The position numbers and the translations under genes are program-made. The notes under the pieces were generated by a model. The model searched no databases, had not been told where the DNA came from, and saw only the letters and a list, made by a program, of their open reading frames with translations. 6,533 bases of DNA from positions 1 to 6,533 of the forward strand of contig JAJTHA010000020.1 in NCBI GenBank assembly GCA_021299565.1, given 5' to 3'. Of the stretch, positions 1-5,349 are shown piece after piece (position 1 is the stretch's first letter; each line of letters opens with the position of its first letter). The DNA comes from Candidatus Caenarcanales bacterium (GTDB taxonomy: Bacteria; Cyanobacteriota; Vampirovibrionia; LMEP-6097).

Positions 1-15
1 AAGTGGCCGCCACTT
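1..15. other. perfect GC-rich palindrome at window edge (possible recJ terminator stem)
   Basis: AAGTGGC and GCCACTT are perfectly self-complementary around a single central C at position 8, giving a 6-7 bp GC-containing stem with a tiny loop. It lies about 70 bp past the recJ stop in the direction of recJ transcription, so it could be the stem of a rho-independent terminator. The U tract needed to prove this would lie to the left of position 1, outside the window. There is no T-run on its right side, so it is not a terminator for plus-strand transcription. It could also be part of a repeat cut by the window edge. The stretch 16-85 between it and recJ shows no gene. Confidence 0.35.
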
Positions 16-85
16 ACATGAATATTAGTGGCTAGATAATAGGGAATGCGGAAGCCCTGATAACTTACCCGCTTGTTTAAAATAA

Positions 86-1885
86 CTATTTGCTTACACT
101 AGGCATTTTGGAGGATCTTAAGGATCTAATTCTTAAAAACAACTCATCGTTTTGATAAGTCGCCAACTGCCAATCCCTTACATCAAGCTGTATAGACTTT
201 TCTCCTTGATAATCATTATGCCTTAAAGAAAAAGCCAATGCCAGTTCCTTATCTCGCGGATCATAGCCAAAATCATTGGTGAAGTCTTGCGCTTTATTCC
301 ATAAAACAGCTTCATAAACTTTTGGATTATTCGCTTCTTCTAGCCATAGTTTCAAGTGCTTTTGTTCTTCTCCCATAAATCTAATATTTTTGATTTTGAG
401 AGGGCTAGAAACAAACACAGGCAAAGGATTTTCAATGCCATATGGAGCGAGCTTTGCAATTCGCGACATTAGTTTGTCGTTGATTTCACTTAATCTAATT
501 GCGCTATCAACGTATATGGTCTTAGTCAAATCTATTTGAGCAAATTTATTTTTGAAATGATGCTCCACAAGATTCTTAAACTCTTGCAATTTGTCTTTTT
601 CAATACTAAAACCTGCAGCCATCTTATGACCACCAAATTTCAAAAAAATATTTGATTGGCTTTGGAGCAAGAACATTTCCTCATAGATATCAAGATCAGC
701 AATATTAATAGAACGCACTGATCCCTTTGCAATCTCACTTTCAATAGACATTATAAAAACAGGTAGATTGAACTTTTCCAGCACTCTTGAGGCAACTATT
801 CCAATTACTCCATGGTTCCAATGACCAGCTAGAACTATTACTTTGGAATCGAGCATATTTTGATCAATTTGTTCTATCGCTTCATCATAGATTTGCCTAC
901 AAAGCTCTTGTCGACTACGATTCTCTTCATCTAATTCTTTTGCCAGAGCAGAAGCTTTAAGAGCATCATCAGTAATCATCAATTCTACTGCCCTTGCAGC
1001 ATCGGCAAGTCTTCCAGCGGCATTGATGCGAGGCGCCAGACTGAATCCCACATGCTCGGTATTAAGCTCCAGCTTCACACCAGATACTTTCAACAATTCA
1101 ATAATCCCAGATTTAGCGCTTTTGCTTAATTCTTTCAATCCCAAATAAGCAAGATATCTATTCTCGCCTTTAAGCGCAGCAAGATCAGCGATAATTCCTA
1201 GTGCAACCAAATCCAATAATGAAATTTTATAAGCAAAAGCATCTTGCCCCAAATAATGATCCAAAAGCAATTCAGCAAGTTTATACGCGACACCTACTCC
1301 TGGCAAATAATGCAAAGGATGATCATGGCTTAAAGTCTTTGGATTACAATTAGCGATTGAGTTTGGCGGGATTGGCGGTATCGAGTGATGATCTGTGATT
1401 ATCACATCAAGTCCAATTAGATTTGCGAATTCTACTTCAGCAAAATTGCTAATTCCACAATCACAAGTAATTAATAAATCTATTTGGTTTTCAGTTTTTA
1501 ATTTGGCGATAGCATCTCTATTAAGTCCGTAACCTTCGACATGACGGTTTGGAACGTAATAAGTTACAGGAAAGCCTATAATCTGAAAGGTTCGATAAAG
1601 TAGAGCAATAGATGTAGTGCCATCTACATCATAATCACCGTATATCAAAATCTTTTGTTTTGAACTAATTGCTTCGATTATTCTTGCAAAAGCTTTTGAC
1701 ATATCTGGGATTTCCAGAGAATTCACTAAATCAATATTTTGATAATCCAAAAAAAACTTTGCTTCTTTTACAGTGGTAACAGATCTATTTGTCAATAATC
1801 TTGCGACCAAAGTATCACCATCACAAAAATCCAAGAGTTCAGGATTTAAGTTTGAATTTTTGTAATTAGCCCATTTGTATGGCAT
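86..1885 (-). CDS. recJ: single-stranded-DNA-specific exonuclease RecJ
   Basis: RecJ degrades single-stranded DNA 5' to 3' in the cytoplasm, in recombinational repair (RecFOR pathway), mismatch repair and repair of stalled forks. With the ATG at 1885 the protein has 599 residues, against about 577 for E. coli RecJ. The DHH-family metal-binding motifs appear in order: GDYDVDG with D84, D86 and D88; CDCGIS with D142; DHH at 165-167; D234 in ALGIIADL; the substrate motif NAAGR at 288-292. The DHHA1 domain follows, with GHWNHGVIG at 354-362 and GGH at 418-420, then an OB-fold region at roughly 455-575. All catalytic residues are present, so the gene looks functional. An in-frame TTG at 1948 would add 21 residues (MLPRN...), but I reject it: those codons mostly read through the inverted repeat at 1893-1914, have no RecJ counterpart, and start upstream of the best candidate promoter. 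A distant AGGAG (1899-1903) lies 13 nt before the ATG. The gene follows the RAYT gene on the same strand. Confidence 0.95.
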   Translation of the reverse strand: MPYKWANYKNSNLNPELLDFCDGDTLVARLLTNRSVTTVKEAKFFLDYQNIDLVNSLEIPDMSKAFARIIEAISSKQKILIYGDYDVDGTTSIALLYRTFQIIGFPVTYYVPNRHVEGYGLNRDAIAKLKTENQIDLLITCDCGISNFAEVEFANLIGLDVIITDHHSIPPIPPNSIANCNPKTLSHDHPLHYLPGVGVAYKLAELLLDHYLGQDAFAYKISLLDLVALGIIADLAALKGENRYLAYLGLKELSKSAKSGIIELLKVSGVKLELNTEHVGFSLAPRINAAGRLADAARAVELMITDDALKASALAKELDEENRSRQELCRQIYDEAIEQIDQNMLDSKVIVLAGHWNHGVIGIVASRVLEKFNLPVFIMSIESEIAKGSVRSINIADLDIYEEMFLLQSQSNIFLKFGGHKMAAGFSIEKDKLQEFKNLVEHHFKNKFAQIDLTKTIYVDSAIRLSEINDKLMSRIAKLAPYGIENPLPVFVSSPLKIKNIRFMGEEQKHLKLWLEEANNPKVYEAVLWNKAQDFTNDFGYDPRDKELALAFSLRHNDYQGEKSIQLDVRDWQLATYQNDELFLRIRSLRSSKMPSVSK

Positions 1886-1892
1886 CTTTAAA

Positions 1893-1914
1893 GGGCCGCT
1901 CCTACCGTCTCCAC
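1893..1914 (-). repeat. left copy of inverted 22-bp half-REP-like repeat
   Basis: Read on the minus strand this is GTGGAGACGGTAGGAGCGGC followed by CC. It matches the plus-strand sequence at 3108-3129 at 21 of 22 positions, so the two copies are inverted and bracket the RAYT gene. The core GTAG-GAGCGGCC looks like the 5' half of a gammaproteobacterial-type REP: the GTAG tetranucleotide plus one arm of the GC-rich hairpin. The second arm is missing, and sequence after GGCCC becomes recJ leader at once. It includes the only Shine-Dalgarno-like AGGAG in front of recJ. The repeat itself is directly visible. Calling it REP-derived is inference from the core and the adjoining RAYT. Confidence 0.75.
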
Positions 1915-1923
1915 AAACCCAAA

Positions 1924-1952
1924 ATAATATCACATTTCTCGGCAGCAAAATC
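1924..1952 (-). promoter_or_regulatory. candidate extended -10 promoter for recJ
   Basis: On the minus strand TGATATTAT forms a TGn extended -10 (TATTAT at 1924-1929, TG at 1931-1932). The hexamer 17 nt upstream, GATTTT (1947-1952), is a poor -35, as expected for extended -10 promoters. The predicted start near 1917 would put the inverted repeat in the 5' leader of recJ. The promoter lies between the RAYT stop and the repeat, so it belongs to the inserted unit. recJ may also be read from upstream genes, since no terminator is visible between RAYT and recJ. This is a motif match only. Confidence 0.3.
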
Positions 1953-1971
1953 TCATTAAATCAAGGATTCC

Positions 1972-2907
1972 CTACTCATTAAATTGTAGGCATTTTATAT
2001 CGATTAAGGTCTTTGATAATTGCAAATCATTTTTAGCTTTTGCCTTAATTCTCGAATAGTTACCAGAAATAGCCGATGGTGAAAAACTACCAAGAAAAAT
2101 CATGTCTGAAATTTCTTTGTAAGTTAAATTTGTTTTTTGACGAAGAGCAAAAATCATTAAGCAGATTTGAGTAGTGAGGTCATAATTCGATTTGGAAATA
2201 AATTGTTTTATAATTTCAAGTTTTGATCTATAAGTTTTATTTAGTGTATAAGATGCCCGCACTCCCGTATCAATTATTGGCGAGATATGTTTTAGTGTTA
2301 CTTCTTCTAAAAATTTTTCTGAGCCTAATATCGTTCTTGAAAAAATATAATCATTTGGATCCCATTCATCATTTTCTTCGGTAAACTTTATAAAATTTTG
2401 TATTGAATTCTTTTTTCCAAATTTTATTAGTATAAGTTCCTTCTCTAAAAAAGATGGAACTGGAATTTTAGGATTTACAAAATATTTATAGCTCGACCAC
2501 GACCAATGGATTGGGTCATTAACCATTACACCGACTGGATTTCGATGAATATATTTTGACAATTGAATCAAATATGATTCCGTATCAACCAAAATTGATT
2601 TATAGCGCCTCTCAAAAACCTTTCCAGAATGATTATATTTTCTTTTGAAATAATCAGCGTAACGAGTAAACAATAACTGCATAGCCTGTGACAAATTAGT
2701 CATAGGATTTTGTAATAAAAGATGAACATGATTACTCATTAAACAATATGAATGAATTATGATTCCATGGCTTTGATGAATTGCTTCAATTTGTTTTATG
2801 AAAAATCTAAAATCATTATCAGAGAAAAAAATTTGCATCTTACTATAACCTCTCGCAATGATGTGATGAAAAGAGTTCTCAAACTGTATTCTATTTTCTC
2901 TTGGCAT
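1972..2907 (-). CDS. REP-associated tyrosine transposase (RAYT, Y1/IS200-like HUH family)
   Basis: The protein has 311 residues. The N-terminal half (about 1-145) is a Y1 transposase domain that opens with MPRENRIQF...HHIIARG. It carries the HUH motif NHVHLLL (H60, H62) and the catalytic tyrosine Y119 in KYIHRNPV, equivalent to Y115 of E. coli RAYT (YafM). Enzymes of this family nick and join single-stranded DNA through a 5'-phosphotyrosine link and act on REP hairpins. The C-terminal part (about 225-311) contains LTYKEISDM...SAISGNYSRIKAKAK, a helix-turn-helix-like segment resembling the DnaA-type C-terminal domain found in long RAYTs. The ATG has a good GGAG (2915-2918 on the complement) 7 nt upstream. 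All key residues are present and the frame is open, so the enzyme may be active. It lies between inverted half-REP copies. RAYTs are usually single-copy and domesticated rather than self-spreading. Confidence 0.93.
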   Translation of the reverse strand: MPRENRIQFENSFHHIIARGYSKMQIFFSDNDFRFFIKQIEAIHQSHGIIIHSYCLMSNHVHLLLQNPMTNLSQAMQLLFTRYADYFKRKYNHSGKVFERRYKSILVDTESYLIQLSKYIHRNPVGVMVNDPIHWSWSSYKYFVNPKIPVPSFLEKELILIKFGKKNSIQNFIKFTEENDEWDPNDYIFSRTILGSEKFLEEVTLKHISPIIDTGVRASYTLNKTYRSKLEIIKQFISKSNYDLTTQICLMIFALRQKTNLTYKEISDMIFLGSFSPSAISGNYSRIKAKAKNDLQLSKTLIDIKCLQFNE

Positions 2908-2984
2908 AAACTAACTCCGTGATTAAAAAATAGCAGGCGATTTTCACTCCAACTGGTAAATGCCGCAAAAAAGTAATTTTAATT

Positions 2985-2993
2985 TGTGGATAA
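2985..2993 (-). promoter_or_regulatory. consensus DnaA box upstream of RAYT
   Basis: The minus strand reads TTATCCACA, a perfect match to the strongest E. coli DnaA box. It lies about 80 bp upstream of the RAYT start codon. One such 9-mer in 6.5 kb of AT-rich DNA is mildly unexpected: my rough base-composition estimate is about 0.1 expected. No cluster of boxes or DNA-unwinding region is evident, so this is not a replication origin. It may be a regulatory site for DnaA, a target of the RAYT's own DnaA-like domain, or chance. Confidence 0.35.
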
Positions 2994-2996
2994 CCA

Positions 2997-3012
2997 CCAA
3001 TTGCAAAATTGG
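2997..3012. other. 6-bp hairpin with GCAA tetraloop in RAYT leader
   Basis: CCAATT and AATTGG pair perfectly around GCAA, a stable GNRA-type tetraloop when read on the plus strand. On the minus (RAYT) strand the loop is TTGC. The hairpin sits 4 bp from the DnaA box, and a small GTGG/CCAC stem (2986-2989 with 2994-2997) overlaps that box. There is no following T-run on either side, so it is not a rho-independent terminator. It may be a structural element of the RAYT unit. Confidence 0.3.
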
Positions 3013-3058
3013 GATAAATCAATAGGTGAGTATAAAAATTTGGACAAAGAAAAAATTT

Positions 3059-3087
3059 AAAAAAAAATAGAAACCGCAGGAATTGCG
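3059..3087 (-). terminator. weak candidate terminator after lysR
   Basis: Just past the lysR stop, the minus strand forms a 4-bp CGCA/TGCG stem (3084-3087 with 3075-3078). After GGTTTCTA it is followed by a run of nine T (3059-3067). The stem is short and the U tract is offset, so termination would be inefficient if it occurs at all. The site lies inside the inserted unit, so it cannot be the original lysR terminator. Confidence 0.3.
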
Positions 3088-3094
3088 CCGTGAA

Positions 3095-3970
3095 TTATCT
3101 GGAAAAAGTGGAAACGGTAGGAGCGGCCCCAATATTCTTACGAATATATTCCATAAAAGCATAAACAGACTGAGGCGCTTTTTTATTGATCATAAAGCAA
3201 ATATGAGTTTCTTTTAAATTAGGAAATTTAGAATGTTTGATTTCCACCAATGAATCAGGAATCATGTTCCTTGGCAAAATCGTTATGCCTAAACCAGCCT
3301 CAACTGCTGCCATTTTACTCGCATAACCAGGACTAGCATAAACCACTTGCCATTTAAATTTTGCTTTGTCCAAAGCTTCTTCAACTCTAGCTCGATAAAT
3401 GCATGGTTTAGGAGAAAGCACCAATGAAAGCTTTTGATTAATATCCATATCTTTCAAATAATTTCTACTAGAGACCCACACTAACTTTTCTGAAAGAATT
3501 TCATCAGCATCATCCATAATCTCATCATCAAGAGTTTTAATCATGACCAGATCAAATTCTTTTTGTTTAAAGCGTTTCAATAAATTTAAAGTCAAATCAC
3601 ACTCTACTTGCAAAAACAAATCAGGATGACTTAACTTGAAATCCGCAAGAGAATTTGAAAGAAAAACTGTCGCAAAATCTTCTGGCAATCCGAAGCGCAA
3701 TTCACCTTTTAGCTCTGGCAAGGAAAGACTATCAACCATTTCTTGATAAAGCCTAAGCATCTTTTTGGAATAGTCATAAAGCACCTCACCTGATGCTGTC
3801 ATCTGAAAATCAGCTCTATTAACTAATTTTTTTTTGAGTATAGCTTCCAATTTGGCAATTTGCTGACTTACCGCTGATTGGCTTCTCCTTACTTTATTGG
3901 CGGCTGCACTAAACGAAGTATTTTCAACAACGGCTACATAACACTGAAGAGCTACTAAATCTATATCCAT
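3095..3970 (-). CDS. LysR-family transcriptional regulator, divergent to dabBA
   Basis: This is a 291-residue DNA-binding regulator. The N-terminal winged helix-turn-helix (about 4-62) contains the LysR signature SFSAAANKVRRSQSAVSQQI, with LEAILKKKLVNR and TASGE after it. A linker helix (about 63-88) leads to a substrate-binding-like effector domain (about 90-280) with VAVVENTS-type N-terminal packing, FDLVMIK and MAAVEAGLGITILPRNMI. The last 11 residues (GAAPTVSTFSR) are encoded by the half-REP repeat and its flank, so the native C-terminus was replaced; LTTR length is still normal. Regulators of this family often sit divergent to what they control, and LTTRs of the CbbR/CcmR type are known beside inorganic-carbon uptake genes. 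Control of dabBA is therefore a reasonable inference, but the effector is unknown. No Shine-Dalgarno is evident before the ATG. Confidence 0.92.
   Translation of the reverse strand: MDIDLVALQCYVAVVENTSFSAAANKVRRSQSAVSQQIAKLEAILKKKLVNRADFQMTASGEVLYDYSKKMLRLYQEMVDSLSLPELKGELRFGLPEDFATVFLSNSLADFKLSHPDLFLQVECDLTLNLLKRFKQKEFDLVMIKTLDDEIMDDADEILSEKLVWVSSRNYLKDMDINQKLSLVLSPKPCIYRARVEEALDKAKFKWQVVYASPGYASKMAAVEAGLGITILPRNMIPDSLVEIKHSKFPNLKETHICFMINKKAPQSVYAFMEYIRKNIGAAPTVSTFSR
3108..3129 (+). repeat. right copy of inverted 22-bp half-REP-like repeat
   Basis: The plus strand reads GTGGAAACGGTAGGAGCGGC followed by CC, inverted relative to 1893-1914 with one mismatch (A for G at its sixth base). It carries the same GTAG-GAGCGGCC core, with the missing distal REP arm on the outer side. 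Similarity ends abruptly after GGCCC on the outer side. An ATTAT pentamer recurs at the same offset inside both copies, which may be chance. The repeat is translated as part of the LysR C-terminus (GAAPTVST), so it lies within a coding region. Confidence 0.75.
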
Positions 3971-3976
3971 AACGGC

Positions 3977-3993
3977 TATAAGTATAGCTTATA
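3977..3993. promoter_or_regulatory. LysR-type operator dyad near lysR start
   Basis: TATAAG and CTTATA form a perfect dyad around TATAG. It contains the LTTR signature T-N11-A (T3979 to A3991) and the CbbR-like TAA-N7-TTA spacing. It lies over the predicted -10 of lysR (TATACT on the minus strand), as expected for negative autoregulation, and upstream of dabB. The hexamer CTTATA recurs in direct orientation 31 bp away at 4019-4024, about three helical turns on. Symmetry and position are seen; binding is inferred. Confidence 0.5.
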
Positions 3994-4009
3994 TGTTCTA
4001 TTTTATTAA
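3981..4009 (-). promoter_or_regulatory. candidate lysR promoter
   Basis: On the minus strand TTAATA (4004-4009) and TATACT (3981-3986) are separated by 17 nt, a plausible sigma-70 type pair. The expected start would fall near 3974, only about 4 nt before the lysR ATG. Together with the absence of a Shine-Dalgarno, this would make the mRNA essentially leaderless. The region is very AT-rich, so other hexamer pairs are possible. Confidence 0.35.
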
Positions 4010-4015
4010 TTAACT

Positions 4016-4045
4016 TTACTTATAGTTAATTTGTAACTAAAGTAA
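4016..4045. promoter_or_regulatory. long dyad in front of dabB
   Basis: TAGTTA (4023-4028) pairs with TAACTA (4034-4039) around a 5-nt spacer, and TTACTT (4016-4021) pairs with AAGTAA (4040-4045). This gives 12 bp of symmetry with only A4022 unpaired. It ends 6 bp before the dabB ATG and overlaps a possible -10, TATAGT (4021-4026), which has no good -35. It may be a second regulator site, centred 46 bp from the first dyad, with the weak -35 implying an activator-dependent promoter. If transcribed, it could instead form a hairpin in the short dabB leader. No strong Shine-Dalgarno is present there. Confidence 0.45.
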
Positions 4046-4051
4046 TGGTAT

Positions 4052-5347
4052 ATGAATTCAAGCCCCATGATTTCACAGCTACTAAAGCTAGATACATTCA
4101 GCAGCGTAATCACGCTATTAATATTATTTATTTCCTTTACTGTCCAAAAATTTGCATTCAATTACCTGAAAGGTGAAAAAGATCAGTGGAAGTTTTATTT
4201 ATCCTGCAATATCATCACCGTTGCAAGCATCATTTTAGTTTCAGCAGATAGCTTTAGATTATTTGCCTTCACTTTACTAGTTGCAAATCTTGCCCTTGCT
4301 TCTTTAATTGGTCTTAAAAGCAAATGGCAAGAAGGCAAATCAAGTGCAATTTACTGCTTAGTTAATTTCATTGTTGCCTTTATTTTTTTATTTATTGCAA
4401 TCGAAATCATCAAAATCGATTCAATCTCAACTATTAATATAGTTGGAGTCTCAACAAGCTCTGCAATATTGATTATCGCAGCGGCTCTCATACAATCTGC
4501 AATTTTTCCATTTCACAAATGGTTAATGAGTTCACTCAACGCACCTAGCCCTGTGTCTGCTTTAATGCACGCCGGATTAGTAAATGGCGGTGGGATTATT
4601 CTGATCAAATTCCATAATGCAATTTTCGCAAATGCTCTAATTGCTCAAATAGTTTTCTTCATAGCAGCCATATCAACATTCATAGCTTTATGGTGGATGC
4701 TCATCAGACCCGACATCAAATCTACCCTAGCAGCATCTACTATATCCCAAATGGGCATGATGATCATGCAAATTGCAGCAGGACTAATTCCTGCTGCAAT
4801 CACCCATTTGATTTTGCATGGCATATATAAGGCATATTGCTTCTTAAACGCAGGCTCTGCTTTAACCAAAAACAAATTAGAAAAAAACAAGCAAGCTCAA
4901 CTACTAAATTTATCAATAGCAGCACTCATCTCTCTTGGCTTTTGTAGTTTAATCCTTAATATAAGTTGGTCAAATCCAGATTCAAGGATGTTGACATATT
5001 TATTGATATTTATAACCAGCTCACAAATTACTTTAAGCATACTAAAAGAAATTTCTATTACGAGATTAATCACATCAATATTTGCAAGCGCTATAGTAGT
5101 TTCCTTTTATAACTTCTTATTGATATTCACAGAAAAGCTCCTAGAAACCGGCGAATACAGGCTTAATCCAATAGACCTCAATCCAGTTCTAGTTTCCAGC
5201 CTAGTAGTTTTCTTTAGTTTCTGGCTAACGACCAATTTAATTAATTGCAAAAAACTTTTCAACAATCAAGTTTTATCAAATTTATATATAAAACTTCTAA
5301 ACTCAAGTAATCCACAGAATTTCACCATTAGCCAGAGGAAAGCATAG
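4052..5347 (+). CDS. dabB: DabB: NuoL/MrpA-like membrane subunit of DAB inorganic carbon pump
   Basis: This is a 431-residue, highly hydrophobic protein with about 12-13 membrane segments, of the proton-conducting membrane transporter family (Pfam PF00361) shared by complex I NuoL/M/N, MrpA/D and DabB. Core motifs are intact: FPFHKWL (152-158, H155/K156), the NAPSPVSALMHAG loop-helix (163-175, H173), DIKSTLAASTISQMG (221-235, K223), and HGIYKAYCFLNAGS (256-269, H256/K260). E118 in FIAIEIIK is a candidate for the conserved early-helix acidic residue. In characterised DAB systems the subunit is thought to pass cations (H+ or Na+) down their gradient to drive DabA. No other complex I or Mrp genes are adjacent, and the next gene is dabA 2 bp downstream, which identifies it as DabB rather than NuoL. 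The ATG at 4052 follows the divergent promoter region; its Shine-Dalgarno is weak. Confidence 0.92.
   Translation: MNSSPMISQLLKLDTFSSVITLLILFISFTVQKFAFNYLKGEKDQWKFYLSCNIITVASIILVSADSFRLFAFTLLVANLALASLIGLKSKWQEGKSSAIYCLVNFIVAFIFLFIAIEIIKIDSISTINIVGVSTSSAILIIAAALIQSAIFPFHKWLMSSLNAPSPVSALMHAGLVNGGGIILIKFHNAIFANALIAQIVFFIAAISTFIALWWMLIRPDIKSTLAASTISQMGMMIMQIAAGLIPAAITHLILHGIYKAYCFLNAGSALTKNKLEKNKQAQLLNLSIAALISLGFCSLILNISWSNPDSRMLTYLLIFITSSQITLSILKEISITRLITSIFASAIVVSFYNFLLIFTEKLLETGEYRLNPIDLNPVLVSSLVVFFSFWLTTNLINCKKLFNNQVLSNLYIKLLNSSNPQNFTISQRKA
5334..5339 (+). promoter_or_regulatory. Shine-Dalgarno of dabA inside dabB 3' end
   Basis: AGAGGA lies 10 nt before the dabA ATG at 5350, inside the last codons of dabB. 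This supports the 5350 start over the in-frame ATG at 5368 and suggests translational coupling across the 2-bp gap after the dabB stop (5345-5347). Confidence 0.6.
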
Positions 5348-5349
5348 TT

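Larger units (their letters stand above)
1893..3129 (-). mobile_element. RAYT unit bounded by inverted half-REP repeats
   Basis: This 1.24-kb block comprises the RAYT transposase gene, its leader and two inverted 22-bp repeats at its ends. The block is visibly more AT-rich than recJ; for example, 2401-2460 is about 23% GC while 1021-1080 in recJ is about 53%. No target-site duplication is seen: the left flank reads TTTAAA and the right flank CAATAT. That fits HUH-type single-strand transposition, or REP-mediated recombination, rather than a DDE element. Native sequence of both neighbours stops at the outer edges. It could be one inserted element, or a resident RAYT flanked by two independently acquired REP fragments. 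The gene and repeats are seen; the single-insertion history is inferred. Confidence 0.6.

Noticed and set aside
1394..1406. TGTGATTATCACA palindrome resembling a CRP site
   Set aside because: The half-site spacing is 3 nt instead of 6, and it lies inside recJ where it encodes the conserved VIIT-DHH motif.
1886..1948. N-terminal extension of RecJ from a TTG start at 1948
   Set aside because: It uses a TTG codon without a good ribosome binding site, most of the 21 added residues translate the inverted repeat, and they have no RecJ-like features. The ATG at 1885 begins where RecJ-like sequence begins.
2985..3012. Replication origin
   Set aside because: Only one DnaA box is present, with no cluster, no AT-rich unwinding repeats and no dnaA/dnaN/gyr genes nearby.
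1893..3129. Classical insertion sequence with terminal inverted repeats and a DDE transposase
   Set aside because: The enzyme is an HUH/Y1 tyrosine transposase (H60, H62, Y119) and no target-site duplication is visible. The inverted ends are better explained as REP halves.
3132..3147. ATATTC/GAATAT hairpin next to the right repeat
   Set aside because: Lies within the native lysR coding sequence (EYIRKNI). It is not repeated beside the left copy, so it is not part of the repeat and is probably chance.
4645..4890. Minus-strand open frame of 81 codons inside dabB
   Set aside because: Lies antisense to the most conserved part of dabB (the DIKSTLAAST and HGIYKAYCF motifs). It is a shadow of the real gene with no recognisable motif.
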